Assembly: GCF_032854445.1 (NCBI RefSeq)
Contig: NC_088300.1
Coordinates: forward strand, 82,315,084 to 82,379,083
Origin: Liolophura sinensis
Taxonomy: Eukaryota > Mollusca > Polyplacophora > Chitonida > Chitonidae
DNA: 64,000 bases
Reading direction: 5' to 3'
The notes below the pieces were generated by a model, which was not told where the DNA came from, made no database searches, and saw only the letters and a program-made list of their open reading frames with translations. Below, piece by piece: positions 32,100 to 44,460 of the stretch. The position numbers and the translations under genes are program-made. How positions within the stretch are numbered: the stretch's first letter is position 1; each line of letters starts with the position of its first letter.

Positions 32100-32900
32100 A
32101 AGCGGCAAATGCTCATTCAGGTTATGCATGGGTCGCCCGTCCGTCTAATTATGGGGAATGATCGGCCGTTTGCCACGAACTAAGGCAGAGATTCAAATAT
32201 TTTGGAGTTCAGAGGGAAAAGGCCTTTAAAATCTGACCCGCAAGACGTGTTTAAGTTGATTTACTCCAGCACTTAAATACTATCAGCATTTTGTACAATG
32301 AGCAGCCCGCGTTCATAGTAATCTACGTAGCATTTCGGGTATTAAACACGCCTCCAGACTAAAGACTTCCAAGTAACCATGCACGCTGAAAGTCAGCTAA
32401 AATGGTCAGTTGATCTCCCGTGAAAATGTCGAAAAGTAAGGGGACAACTTCTGAGTCTGTCACGGAAAACACATTTCTGTCGTGGGACATTCACGGCGAC
32501 TTTACATATTAAACGAGTGAGGGCAAACGATTAACTAGACTCAAATGAAAAGTATGTTCGGAACATATTTCCACAATTCGGGGCGAGGCAAAGATTCGAA
32601 GCATCAGTGGACAGCCACTGCAGTCCCTCATAAACTATGTGGATGGCGTAACTTACGTTGGGGTCTTTGCATGACCAGGCAAAGTGAAAATTCTGTTCAG
32701 TTGCGCAACGAGAAACATCGGCAACAACAACATCTGTTTGCAGCACGAGTGACGCCAGTGAAAGTAGGCTTACTGGCAGTTCAACATCAAGAGTTGTTTG
32801 AAGTTCGAACAGCGGTCTTTGACAATGTCTTGACGATTTCGGGTATGTCTTGATATTAGGAAGGAGTGTACACTGTTTTCAAGAATTGGCCTTTGTAACC
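32100..32900. other. CpG-rich island-like stretch in the M1AP intron
   Basis: Noticeably richer in CG dinucleotides than its surroundings (cgcccgtccgtct, gatcggccgtttgccacgaa, ggggcgaggcaaagattcga). On the minus strand GACCCCAAC|gtaagt (about 32653) is a strong donor-like site. It could be an internal promoter/first exon or an unmethylated insertion. No protein match. Confidence 0.35.
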
Positions 32901-33779
32901 TATTGCTAAGATAAATGAAGATATAAAACAAAGTAAAAACAGGATAAATGTGTCACAGTGTGCTTTATTCAACAAAATGAATTGTTTATTTTACAATGAG
33001 GTTTATTCATTGTGTAAAACATTTTTTACTGGAAAGGAAGAATGAACAACAGTATGGACTTTTGCAGAACAATATTCTGTTAGATCTAACTAGTCAATAA
33101 CATATATTGAATGATGGTAACCCATTTTTATAATGGGTTACCACACATGGGAAAGTGGCAACCCGCAAACAGGTTACCATCACCAGAGCTATATTCCAAC
33201 CCTGCAACTATACCATGTAAGTCATTTCAAATGCAAAAGAAGACAACCAATCAGCATATGCATAGATGTAATTAGTCTGTTTCAATGAATCTAAAGCCCC
33301 TGTCCAGACTATCCCATATCATTCAACTTTTGTTGACTCAACAGTAAGTTGAATGCTGTTGAGGTAAATTGAGTGTCCCGTCCACACTACAAATCAGATA
33401 GGTCAACATTGTCCAACACTGCTGACGTGAGTTGAATGCTGTTGAGGTAAGTTGAGTGTCCCGCCCACACTACAAATCAGATAAGTCAACACTGTCCAAC
33501 ACTGTCGTCGTGTGTTGAACCATGTTGAGGTGTGTTTTTTTTCCAAACTTTCTATAATTCGGAGGGAAATTTCCATCTTTCCCTCCAATGCATGAGGCAC
33601 AATGACAAGCAGCTGGAAGAACTGTGTCATGGGTTTATCAGCTGAGCTTACTGCCATGGCCATACTCCTGCATCAACAAAACCGTCTGATCGCAAGACCA
33701 GTTTCTCTCTGAAAAACCTGACCAGAACGGGCTTAACTTACAACAGTTCTCAATCTGAGTGGTCATGCTAATTGATGGA
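32901..33779. other. Intron with a small direct duplication
   Basis: Contains two ~75-base direct copies near 33330-33500 (gttgaatgctgttgagg, gtgtcccgcccacactacaa, atcagataagtcaaca). A third partial, inverted-looking copy (caacttttgttgactcaaca) lies at their edge. Probably part of a transposon remnant; not classified. Confidence 0.5.
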
Positions 33780-34765
33780 AGTCTTACATCATTTCAGTCG
33801 GTCACTGTGTTTGTCCTTTCAGTCGGTCACTGTGTTTGTCATACATGTACCCTGTTCGTGAATCTGGGTTACTGGTCATGCTGATTGATGGAAGTCTTGC
33901 ATCATTTCAGTCCATCACTGTGTTTGTCATACATGTACCCTGTTTGTGAATCTGTGTTACTGGTCATGCTGATTGATGGAACTTTTGCATCATTTCAGTC
34001 TGTCACTGTGTTTGTCATACATGTACCCTATGTGTGAATCTGTGTTACTGGTCATGCTGATAGACGGAACTCTTGCATCATTTCAGTCTGTCACTGTGTC
34101 TGTCATACATGTACCCTATGTGTGAATCTGTGTTACTGGTCATGCTGATAGACGGAACTCTTGCATCATTTCAGTCTGTCACTGTGTTTGTCATACATGT
34201 ACCCTAAGTGTGAATCTGGGTTGCGGGTCATGCAGATTGATGGAAGTCTTGCATCATTTCAGTCTGTCACTGTGTTTGTCATACATGTACCCTAAGTGTG
34301 AATCTGGGTTGCAGGTCATGCAGATTGATGGAAGTCTTGCATCGTTTCAGTCTGTCACTGTGTTTGTCATACATGTACCCTATGTGTGAATCTGTGTTAC
34401 TGGTCATGCTGATAGACGGAACTCTTGCATCATTTCAGTCTGTCACTGTGTCTGTCATACATGTACCCTATGTGTGAATCTGTGCTATGGGTCATGCTGA
34501 TAGACAGAACTCTTGCATCATTTCAGTCTGTCACTGTGTCTGTCATACATGTACCCTATGTGTGAATCTGTGCTACGGGTCATGCTGATAGACGGAACTC
34601 TTGCATCATTTCAGTCCATCACTGTGTCTGTCATACATGTACCCTATGTGTGAATCTGTGCTATGGGTCACGCTAATAGACGGAACTCTTGCATCATTTC
34701 AGTCTGTCACTGTGTTTGTCATACATGTACCCTATGTGTGAATCTGGGTTACAGGTCATGCTGTT
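33780..34765. repeat. ~88-base minisatellite
   Basis: About 11 copies with the words 'tcttgcatcatttcagtctg', 'tcactgtgtttgtcatacat' and 'gtaccctatgtgtgaatctg'. No coding role. Confidence 0.93.
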
Positions 34766-35269
34766 TGATGGTAGAATAGAAAACAAAGAAAGACAATTTT
34801 ATATATGTATATCTTTTATGAACTTAAAAAACTGCATTCAAATTGTGATGAGTGCTATACAAAAAAATTTCAAAACCTTAATCATAAAATTCTAAACTAA
34901 GAGCAAATTGATTAAAATTTTCTGTGCTTTTAGAAAACAAATGTTTGAAAATATATGCACAAGTATCCAAAAACTCGTGTTTGAATTTAAGTGAATTTTC
35001 AGAAATCTGTACTCCCAATTTCAGTCCACACAGGGGGCACCACTGTGCATTCAAAATTATTTTTTCGAACATTCTTGGATCACTTTCGTGAACTTCAACC
35101 TTTTTCTTTCAGTCAGTACATGCAGGATACAAGTTAGCTTTACATGTGTGATCAATTGACAACATGACTATTATAATGAAGTTATAATGAAGTTGTTGAC
35201 TCACTTCTCTTATGACTGTTACAGTATATATACAGATGTGATATGACTGTCGTAATGACCCTGACTCAC
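34766..35269 (-). other. M1AP intron, AT-rich
   Basis: No feature recognised. The donor of the next exon (gtgagt) lies at its upper edge. Confidence 0.5.
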
Positions 35270-35455
35270 CTGTGTCATGGTTTTGCTTTGAGGTGCAAAC
35301 TGATCAGAGATATCTTGTAGTGCCTGAGCCAGGCAGGTGTCTGTTAATCTGCTAACACATGCCACCCTTTCCTCCTCAAACACCCGTTCTATCTCTTTCA
35401 CTGCACTCTGTAGCTGGCAGAAATTTCCTCTCACTTGTTGTAAAGGGAGTAAAAC
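35270..35455 (-). CDS. M1AP: M1AP exon
   Basis: 62 codons, phase 0. Acceptor gatcgtatgcacacag|GTTTTA; donor CATGACACAG|gtgagt. Encodes VLLPLQQVRGNFCQLQSAVK and a helical region ending APQSKTMTQ. This matches the 'CILPFVQVKGNFARLQTCISEL' block of vertebrate M1AP as I recall. The intron feeding into it starts with GC rather than GT. Confidence 0.9.
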
Positions 35456-35865
35456 CTGTGTGCATACGATCACCATACATCAACAACATGTATTTTAATC
35501 CTGATATGTTGATATCAGAAAATTGAAGCACACATATATCTGAATCTCATCACAAGACAGACAAAATGTATAACCCGCTACACTGTCCACATAATTCCCA
35601 AACTCCCAAAATTACTGGAATTAGGTAATTTCATCAAAGTTTTAAACTCAATATTCACTTTTTGAAGTCTGATTGGTAAAGTCATTTATGTTCAAGGAAA
35701 AGCTTTCATCGTCACAGTTTAACAAATTTTTCAAAAGCTGTAATGACCTGCCCATAAAGGCCCAGATGGCAAATTATGAGCAACCTATAGTCACTGTGGT
35801 TGGTAATCATGGTAGCCGTGCTTTAAACATGGGTACCTCAATTCTCTTGTTATATCCCTAATTGT
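35456..35865 (-). other. M1AP intron, unique sequence
   Basis: Nothing recognised. Confidence 0.5.
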
Positions 35866-36325
35866 GTATTATGCACTTTCTGTGTACCTAATGGGTATTG
35901 TACACTTTCCATGTGTACCTATAAGGGTATTGTATGCATTCTATGTGAACCTAATGGATATTATACACGTTCTATGAGTACCTAATGGGTATTATACACT
36001 TTCTATGTATACCTAATGCATATTGTACGCTTTCTATGTGTACCTATATGCGCATCGTATACTTTCTATGTGTACCTATATGCGCATCGTATACTTTCTA
36101 TGTGTACCTATATGGGTATTGCACACTGTGCACCCCATGGGTATTCTACACTTTCTACGTGCACCCCATGGGTATTATACACTTTCTACGTGTACCTAAT
36201 GGGTATTATACACTTTATTTGTGTGCCTAATGAGTACTACATACTTTTTATGTGTACCTATATGGGTACTACACACTTTCTATGTGAGCCTAATGGGTAT
36301 TATACACTTTCTACATAACTTTGTA
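35866..36325. repeat. ~31-base minisatellite
   Basis: About 14 copies of tgggtattatacactttcta + tgtgtacctaa. Lies in the first M1AP intron found. Confidence 0.92.
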
Positions 36326-36498
36326 ATCATTTTAAATGAGAAAAATCCAACATCGCTTACAGTAGTTCTGTGCTAGTCTACCAAGTACATGAATGTGCAA
36401 CACTAAGGTATCAGGTTTTATCACTTTGTAGGCAGATTTATTGAGCAATGCAGAATAACTTAAGAAAACCAGCCTTCTAAAAACATGCAAAGACTTGC

Positions 36499-36656
36499 CT
36501 CTGGATGTGTTCCAAGAGTCATGATGGATAAGAAAGGGAGGCAACTCTGTCCTGACAAGCTGCACACCATGGTGATCAGATTTTCCAGCCCAGAACATAT
36601 CTGTTTACAGACAGCCTTACTGAGGGGTGCACAAACGTCAACCAGCAAGGTCCTAG
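36499..36656 (-). CDS. M1AP: M1AP exon (most 5' one found)
   Basis: 158 bases, entering in phase 1 (52 full codons). Acceptor gtttggtgtggttttgacag|CTAGGA. The donor is non-canonical: CATCCAGAG|gcaagt. Encodes ARTLLVDVCAPLSKAVCKQI and LPFLSIMTLGTHPE, matching 'RLLIVHIALPSWADICTNLCEAL' of vertebrate M1AP as I recall. The initiating exon (about 10-25 codons in vertebrates) should be upstream and was not identified. Confidence 0.85.
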
Positions 36657-36779
36657 CTGTCAAAACCACACCAAACACATATATAGTAATTCCCAGTAAT
36701 TATCTATTTAATTTGTAAATCTTTGCAACACCAACTTGACTGTATTGGGTAAGATGGGTAATCAGAGACAGCCCATTAA

Positions 36780-37345
36780 TGACCCCTTTCCACCCCACCC
36801 TGTTAGTTATATACCACCCTGGGGGGAATATGAGGGGAACAGGCAGGGGGTATGTGCAGGCTGATATAGGAAAATCTGGCGGGAAATATGAGGGGAACAG
36901 ATAGGGGGCGCATGCGGGGCCAACATGAAAGTTCTGTGGGGAAAATTAAGGGGAACGGGGAAGGTGCATGTGCGAGGCCGACACAGAAAATCTGAGGGAA
37001 ATATGATGGGAAGAGGTAGGGGGCACGTGAGGGGCCGACATGGGAAATCTTTGGGGAAATTTGAGGGTAACAGGGAAGGGGCATGTGCAAGGCCGAGAAG
37101 GAAAATCTGTGGGGGGAGAGGGGGGAATATGAGGGAAACTGGTAGGCAGCACGTGCGGGGCCGACATAGGACACCTGGGGGGAAATATGAGGGAAACGAA
37201 GAGGGGGCGCATGCAGGGCCGACATTGGAAATCGAGGGTTGGGGGGGTGGGGGAATATGAGTATGAGGGGAACAAGTAGGGGGTATGTGCAGGCCGATAT
37301 AGGAGATCTGGGGGCGAATATGAGGGGAACCAGCGGTTCATACAC
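36780..37345. repeat. GGGG-rich 55-65 base repeat, copy 1
   Basis: About 9 units built from ggaaatatgaggggaacagg + taggggg + catgtgcggggccgacatgg. Followed by a unique tail containing 'gttaagagatttaaaaattg' that resembles the tails at 40205 and 41945. The frames open on the minus strand (repeating PTSFPHIPP) are not genes. Confidence 0.9.
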
Positions 37346-37479
37346 GTCGCCCTTAAGTACCGTTAAATGGTAGTTAAGAGATTTAAAAATTGAATATGGA
37401 GTGAAAAAGACTGAAAAGTGTGCAATAATGCGAGGAAAAAATGAATATATCTCATTAAAACTCAATTCTGAAAAGACAT

Positions 37480-38110
37480 ATGAGGATCGCCAGCTGTTGT
37501 TATTGGTTCCTCATATAGGATAGACGTCATTATGAAAAGCCACGCCCTCCCTTCCTGTCACTGGTCTGCCAGTGTGTCAACCCAACAGCCGTTGTTATGT
37601 CACATGGTGGGTGACCTGTCAATCAATGTCTGCTCACTCGGCGCACGGTTTCTTTGGCTCCGCCCCTACTGTCTTCATATGACGACGTTTTCTTCATCAA
37701 TAAGTACTTTGGAATTAGAGCCTGTGATTGGCTGAAAACACCATCGACAGCCAATCTGTCGTTTAAATATTGGTTTGGGATTTTGTTTTAAATACGTGCT
37801 CGCGCCACTCCTCTCTGTATTTCCGACAATGAGCCAGTCGCTGCCCCGTAATCTCTGCTGTGCGCACTGAAATCAACATTGCTGCTTTTGAACCCAGAAC
37901 AGTGGCAGGTTTATTGTTTGGACACGGGAACTGCCGATTTATGTTACAAAAATGTGGCCGGCGTGAAAACCGGCGCTGACCCTGTCTGTGGAAATGAACT
38001 CGGCCTTTTGATCAGCTGTATTCTCCAAATATGTTTATAAGGGACCATGCTGAAACCATCCCAGAACAGCTCACCGCCGGAAGAGGGGGTATTCTCAATC
38101 CCAAACAAAG
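37480..38110. promoter_or_regulatory. Candidate promoter region with CCAAT boxes
   Basis: Contains gtgattggctg (37720-37732) and cagccaatctg (37748-37758), CCAAT boxes in opposite orientations about 25 bases apart, and a CG-richer block (37800-38100). It lies upstream of the first M1AP exon found and could drive M1AP on the minus strand or an opposite transcript. No TATA box or start exon can be fixed by eye. Confidence 0.35.
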
Positions 38111-40140
38111 GATAGATATCATCGTGTGAATAAATAAATAAATAAAATATGTTTATCAGGGGTTCTTACATGTTGACCTTAACTACCGTTAAACGAACCC
38201 CAACCAGTATGAGAATCATCCCATCATAATCTCTGCTGTCGGTCGTCTATCAACTACGGGTTTCTTCTTACTTCCATGTAATCCGGCGGATGTCACCCTC
38301 TAGAAAGGTGTAACATTACTTTGTCTTATTAATTCTGTATGGCTAAAATTAAAATATAATATATGTTTGATATTACCCTACCGACCCTTGAAAAAGGCCC
38401 CGACCGAAATTCTTTTTTTGTGTGTGTTTTTACACCAAATCGTTTTGTTTCATTTCATTACTTGTTGTTTTTTGTCGCCGATTGAAATGTCACTCTATTT
38501 ACAGGTGATGGGCGCTCTTTCGAGATATAAAATTTCCTCTCCCGCTGCTGAGCAAAGCCAGCCCACATCGATGGGTATAGCGCACCCGATACCCGTAGAT
38601 AGACACACCTACCTGTGAAGTGTTTTCACCCATATCCATTTGGATACCTGTAAAATAGTGTTACCATATTTTTCATCCCCACTACTGAACTGACTACCGG
38701 TGTCATAGTGTTTCCAAATTAATTACTGACTTTGTGAGATAATCATTATAAAATGTTCCTCTAAGTCTTGTGAACATTGCAGCTGTCAGCGTCTTACGAC
38801 GGCAAAATATGAAACTCTCCGTGATCTGACTCTTTTCCCCACGCAATACCTTAAAAACACATCTAATTTCGCCAAATTGAATTAGTGAGATGGTGGCTGA
38901 CGAAACTGGACAAAGACCTATGCCTCCAAGGACTTGTTGCTCAAGCTATAGCCATAACCCACTTACGTAGATCCCCCAGTTTATTTTTTGTGCATTAAAT
39001 TAATTCAGTCATGGACTGGTATAATCGCCTAGGGGAGACCTTACCACATTATAACACTTGCTGTAACATTATCATTTCCGTTTGAAACCTATTCATGTAC
39101 GTTATCAAAGAATCCCCAACAGAGCTCCTTTTAAGTTTGGTGTTAATCACATTTCACGCTTATCAGTGGCCCCCACAGGAGCCCTTACAGTCGGCATGGA
39201 AAAATACCGTTCGGAACATCTCAAATTTAAAAAAAAAAGGTTCGTCAGGTGTGTGGAAAGCTTTTCTCCCTGTCAAAACTCTATGTTAAGGGGCATGTAG
39301 CTGGGAATATATTGGTATAATTTCCTAAACTGTCACCGATATCACCACTGCCAGATGCTTTGGTGGGTAAAAAAATGTATCTGTTTACTTATACATTGTT
39401 GTGAAGTGGAAACAATGGTAGTGACAATAGAAAGGGCAGATCCATTTTAGATGCAGGAAAGTTTACATACAAAGACAAAGCTGATAAGTGCCATACCTTA
39501 ATGTTCATGCAGCACAACACGATTTTGGCTCTTCTCTTCCTCGCATGTAAATGTTCTGGACAGTATAAATTAGGTCAAAGCTGGTGGTCTGAGCCGAGAC
39601 TCACTTGGGTGCTTACACTCTTCATACTTTTAGATAACAAGGTACATTGAATGATGTATTGTGGGCAGAATAAATGTTTGATCCTTCACATGAACGAAGA
39701 ATCCCCTAGATCTCATTTAAAGTTTAATTAAAATTAGGAAATTTAAGAAAATGGGAACAAATTCGTCAAAACAGATTTTCTTTTACTAGGTCATGAGGTT
39801 CCGCTTCACTCCGTCAAAAGTATCAGCTGGACAGGATTTTGGTTGCATTTTCACATGCTCGCCCCTTCTGTAAATGACCTGGAAATGCTAGCACAAACTG
39901 TTGACTTAAATTGTACTCATAAAAATGCTTAACTAATGTTTATTTGTTAATTTTATTGTAAAGATCTAAGAATATTTACTCTGAGAATTGACAGACATAC
40001 GGTGACATAATTTAGTAATGCGTTCTGATCAAAACTGAGGAAGTTTTATTGCGAGTGAGTGCTTGGGGTTTAACGTAGTTTTATTGTGTTCAATCATTTG
40101 ATTCTATGATTGTTCTATGATTGCCCTTCCTTTCTGCAAA
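38111..40140. other. Intergenic or 5' intron sequence, no gene seen
   Basis: AT-rich. Includes a fragment gcgagtgagtgcttggggtt at 40052-40072 that begins the same dispersed repeat as 55080-55320. A short segment (ggttcttacatgttgacctt aactaccgttaa) near 38160 resembles 37350-37375. Confidence 0.5.
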
Positions 40141-40149
40141 AAAAAAGAG

Positions 40150-40660
40150 ACCAACCTACCCTCTTTTGTTATACAGGGTTTGTGAAGCAAACAATAGTTT
40201 AATTTTGGCCTAAGGTAGTTAGATATTTAAAAAAAAACTCAATATGGAACTATTACAGGGCAGTTAGGTCTGAAAAAAACTCAAAACGACCTTAAAAAAA
40301 ATATACGAGGAATATATGAAGGGAAGAGGTAGGCCAACAAAGCAAATCTGCGGGGAAATATGAGGGAAACAGACAGGCGGTATGTGCAAGGCCGACACGG
40401 GAAATCTGGATGGAAATATGAGGGGAACGGGTAGGGGCCACATGTGAGGCCAACATGGGAAATCGGAGGTGGAGGTGGGGGGGGGGGGGGGGTATGAGAG
40501 GAACAGGTAGTGAGCACGACCAGGGTGGGGTGGGGGGTATATGAGGGGAAGGGGAAGAGGAAGGAGGCACCTGCGGGGCCGACATGGCGAATGTGGATGG
40601 AAATATGAGGGGAACAGGTAATGGACATGTGCGAGGACAACATATATCTAATGATATATA
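40150..40660. repeat. GGGG-rich repeat with leader, copy 2
   Basis: A leader of about 170 bases (gaccaaccta ccctcttttg...caatatggaactattacagg) is followed by about 5 units of the aaatatgagg/ggccgacatg repeat, including a pure G run at 40478-40491. Leader plus units recur at 41868-42165, so this is a dispersed composite repeat. Confidence 0.88.
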
Positions 40661-41449
40661 CATGTATTATAGAACACAGGTCCAGTGATAATATTAGCTG
40701 ACACCCCCTAAGTTCCTTAAAGTTTTAAGTTAAAATAGCACATCGATTTGCCTTACTATTTATGTAGTAAATTTGTCACCTTCAACCTCAAAAACATATA
40801 TACACAGTAACTTTCACATGGAACCATGCCATATCCGTCTGTCTGACCAGATAACATGTTAATGAGGCAGTGCAAATTCTAAAATTATAAGTCTAGTAAA
40901 CACAGGACATATCTTCCTTTATATCGACAGTATCTCCTGAAGTATTCGCAATTCCCAACAATTTGTACGGTACTGCAGAAGTGTAGTTACAAGGTAGACC
41001 ACATAATTACAACACAAAATACAATGTCTGACATTTCAAAGTTTGATGAACATGTCATGTCATCTAGACAACAAGGGGCGGTACATGTAACTGACTCAAA
41101 AAATCAGGCTTGATCTAAATACAGCGACTTGGGTAAGTTGATGGTCGAAGTGAAACCCTGAATGAAACTGAACATTTGATTTGTTCATTCTAACAGAGGT
41201 CAGATATGTGTCAGTATATATACACATCTGCAAGTCTCAATGGTATGTCCCTTCCAAAAATACTTGTAATTTCAAAGCGTCCTGAAAAATTATTGAGCTC
41301 TTTCTGCAGTTTCCATGGCCTATGCATGTTTCCTATCACCCAATGGTCTATAAAATAATCTCATTTTCCAACACAGGGGCAGTAAGGATGATTCCCAAAT
41401 GGGTAAAAACAAAGTCTTAGATACACACATGTACAAACGGCAACCAAGC
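40661..41449. other. Intergenic, no gene seen
   Basis: Nothing recognised. Confidence 0.5.
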
Positions 41450-41867
41450 GAGAAGGGATGGTCCATTCCTGACCCCTTCCCGTTCCCCCTGTTGGAGGCA
41501 ACCCCCCTACACACATGTACGAACCCACAAACCAAGTGAGCAGGAGATGACCCATTACTGAGCCTTTCTTGTCCCCGCTGTTGGCTGGAACCCCCTACAC
41601 ATATGTACAAACCACAAACCAAGTGAGCAGGAGATGACCCATTACTGAGCCTTTCCTGTCCCCGCTGTTGGCTGGAACCCCTTACACACATGCACAAACC
41701 AAGTGGGCAGATGGCCCATTACTGAGCTTTTTCTCTCCCCGCTGTTGGCTGGAACCCCTTACACACATGCACAAACCACAAACCAAGGGAGTGGAAGATG
41801 GCCCACTCGTGACACCTTCCTTTCCCCTGTTGGCTGGAACCCCTACACATGTACAAACCACAAACCA
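41450..41867. repeat. ~83-base minisatellite
   Basis: About 5 copies with 'gttggctggaacccctacac', 'atgtacaaaccacaaaccaa' and 'atgacccattactgagcctt'. Confidence 0.9.
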
Positions 41868-42170
41868 AGACCAACCTACCCTCTTTTGTTATACAGGGTA
41901 TGTGACATCAAGCAAACAATAGTTTAATTTTGGCCTAAGGTAGTTAGATATTTTAAAAAAACTCAATATGGCACTATTACAGGGCAGTTAGATCTGAAAA
42001 AAACCTCAAAACTACCTTGAAAAAAATATATGAGGAATATATGAGGGGAAGAAGTAGACCGACAAAGCAAATCTGTCGGGGAAAATATGAGGGAAACAGA
42101 TAGGCAGTGTGTGAGAGGCCGACATGGGAAATCGGGGGGGGAGGGTGGGGGGGATATGAGGGGATCTGTG
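41868..42170. repeat. GGGG-rich repeat with leader, copy 3
   Basis: Same leader as 40150 (gaccaacctaccctcttttg, gttagatattttaaaaaaac) and only two repeat units. Confidence 0.88.
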
Positions 42171-42589
42171 TATATTTTAATAAACGGCTTCAATAAACTA
42201 AATAATTCATTCAATAAAGCATTAACTGGAATGCACTAATCCATCTTAAAATTTTTAATGTATGTATAGCCGAAAGGGTATACTGGAAATTTTATGGCCG
42301 AAATTCCTTGCACGCTAATCACATGAATTTTTCTGCACCGACCAACTGGAGACAGCTCAAATTATTGTCTTTCAGTAAATACCAGAATTGCACCTGTAAT
42401 ATTTTATTTTATAGTGTGAAAAGGACTCTAAAAGTTAAATGCAACTCACTAGTTTGAACAGCAGCACATGCAGGGAGAAGGTTGATATTTTGTGAAAGGT
42501 ATTTTTTGGGCTATAAGATAGCAAAAATCTGATGGGATGTGTGCTGACATAGTCTCTTCCTGCCATTCATGGCTACTTACACAACACTG
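42171..42589. other. Intergenic, no gene seen
   Basis: Nothing recognised. Confidence 0.5.
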
Positions 42590-42862
42590 GCACCATTTAC
42601 CAGCACTTTAATCAAGGGGACAAATGCAGAACTTTACCAGCACTATAATCAAGGGGACAAATGCAGAACTTTACCAGCACTATAATCAAGGGGAACAATT
42701 GCAGAACTTTACCAGCACTTTAATCAAGGGGACAAATGCAGAACTTTACCAGCACTATAATCAAGGGGACAAATGCAGAACTTTACCAGCACTTTAATAA
42801 AGGGCACAAATGCAGAACTATATCAGCACTATAATCAAGGGGACAAATGCAGAACTTTGCGT
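42590..42862. repeat. 37-base minisatellite
   Basis: About 7 copies of ttaccagcactataatcaag + gggacaaatgcagaact. Confidence 0.93.
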
Positions 42863-44458
42863 TGAGCTGTTATCGCTCAGTTTAGTTTTCTTGATTACTA
42901 CTCATTATTCCTGTTATTTTCCCTGTGACCTTACCAAGCTGAAAAAGCTATTACCTCTCCTGGCATATACAGAACATAACCAATCCTAAATATAATGGAT
43001 GAACCTCTAGGGCATAATGCATGTTGTGAAAGGATGAGAGAGAAAAAACTAAATATTGCTAAGAAACAACTTCCGTTTTAGTCAGGTGCCCAAAGCATTG
43101 CATCTTTGTCCTCAAAATGTCTGCTACTATCAGGGCCATGCACACATCACATTTTATCTCTAAGCATGATGATTGGTGCTGTATTTCATGGACTAATATT
43201 AACCACCTTTTGTTATGACAATACATATTTACAAGAGACCCACAGACAAGAAGGAAAGCTGCCTGAATGGGCACCTGCCAGAACAGGAAGAAGTTTTAAT
43301 ACAGTTCAGGAAAGAGGGACTGAGCTTTCATAATCCCAACATAGGTGAAAAGTATGTAAGAACAAAGTTTGGTATAGGGTGAAAAAAGTCAGTCAGATGT
43401 TCTGATTGCATGATGCTAGCCATTTTTTGTGTCTAAGTCACCATATTGATGGCCTAACTATGATGTTACTGAATGCAATTTAATCCGCCACGATTAAGAA
43501 AAACAGGATCGGTCACTTGCGAATGAATTTTTTTTCTGGCTAATGAAAAATATACAGATTGAAAGAAATTAACATTGAGGGGAAAGCTTTCATCAAAATC
43601 GCAATAAAACTTGCAGTGTTGAATTTTTCTGAATCCTTAGTCAGGTTATGTCTAACAAAAACATTTTTAATGGTGCCCCTATTCATCATAGGTTTAGCCA
43701 GCTGGGTGTCTTGATGTCTTTGAGACACCCTATTGTGACAAAATTAACATGGAAACAGTAGGGAAAAGGGTTGGATCTATAAGGTGGATGTGGTGAACAA
43801 GCTTTGGCATTGTGAAGATAAAACTTAAATTTTACTCGTCTTGTTAAGTCCAATATTTTACTTAGTACCAGTCCTAGCATACATCAATGTCAGCTGTTAG
43901 GTTGGCCTAACGAAAAATAATACAGGGCAATAACACAAATTAACAAAAAAATTTTCCTGGTCTACCATACAGCAGCCGCCATCTCGATCTGTTTGTCGAA
44001 GTTACATGAAAAATGTGGCTACTCAAAATGTGATTCAATGGATATGATCTCTGGGCTTGGTCATAGATCTGTCTGCATTTATGTAATAAAGGTCATGACC
44101 TCAAGGTCTGTCTTTTAAAGGCAGCATGGTGGAGGCGAGCATGATCACTAACTGTTATGGTATACTACCGGTTCGGAAAATGTCATTCTTTTGGTCAAAC
44201 GAAAAGTTAGTTAATTACAGCATGCATTCAAACATTGCAGTTGGAGTTGATACACGTACAGTATATAGCCAAAAGGAGAACGGACAGACAAATTATTTGG
44301 GGGACAACATTATAGTGTGTCAAGGCTAGCACGAGAAGTACAGAGCTCTTCAAGTTAAGCTTCAATGGAAAAAGACAGCGCAGTGTTAGTATTCATAATA
44401 ACAGCCCTAAACAACCATGTGTATTCCTATATATATATATTTATATTTATGATATATT
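42863..44458. other. Intergenic, no gene seen
   Basis: AT-rich sequence; no exon with paired splice sites and coding bias found. An AT microsatellite (tatatatatatatttatatt) ends it. Confidence 0.5.
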
Positions 44459-44460
44459 TA

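Noticed and set aside
36803-37465. 220-codon Pro/Ser/His-rich minus-strand frame
   Set aside because: Complement of the G-rich minisatellite, with repeating PHIPP words only.
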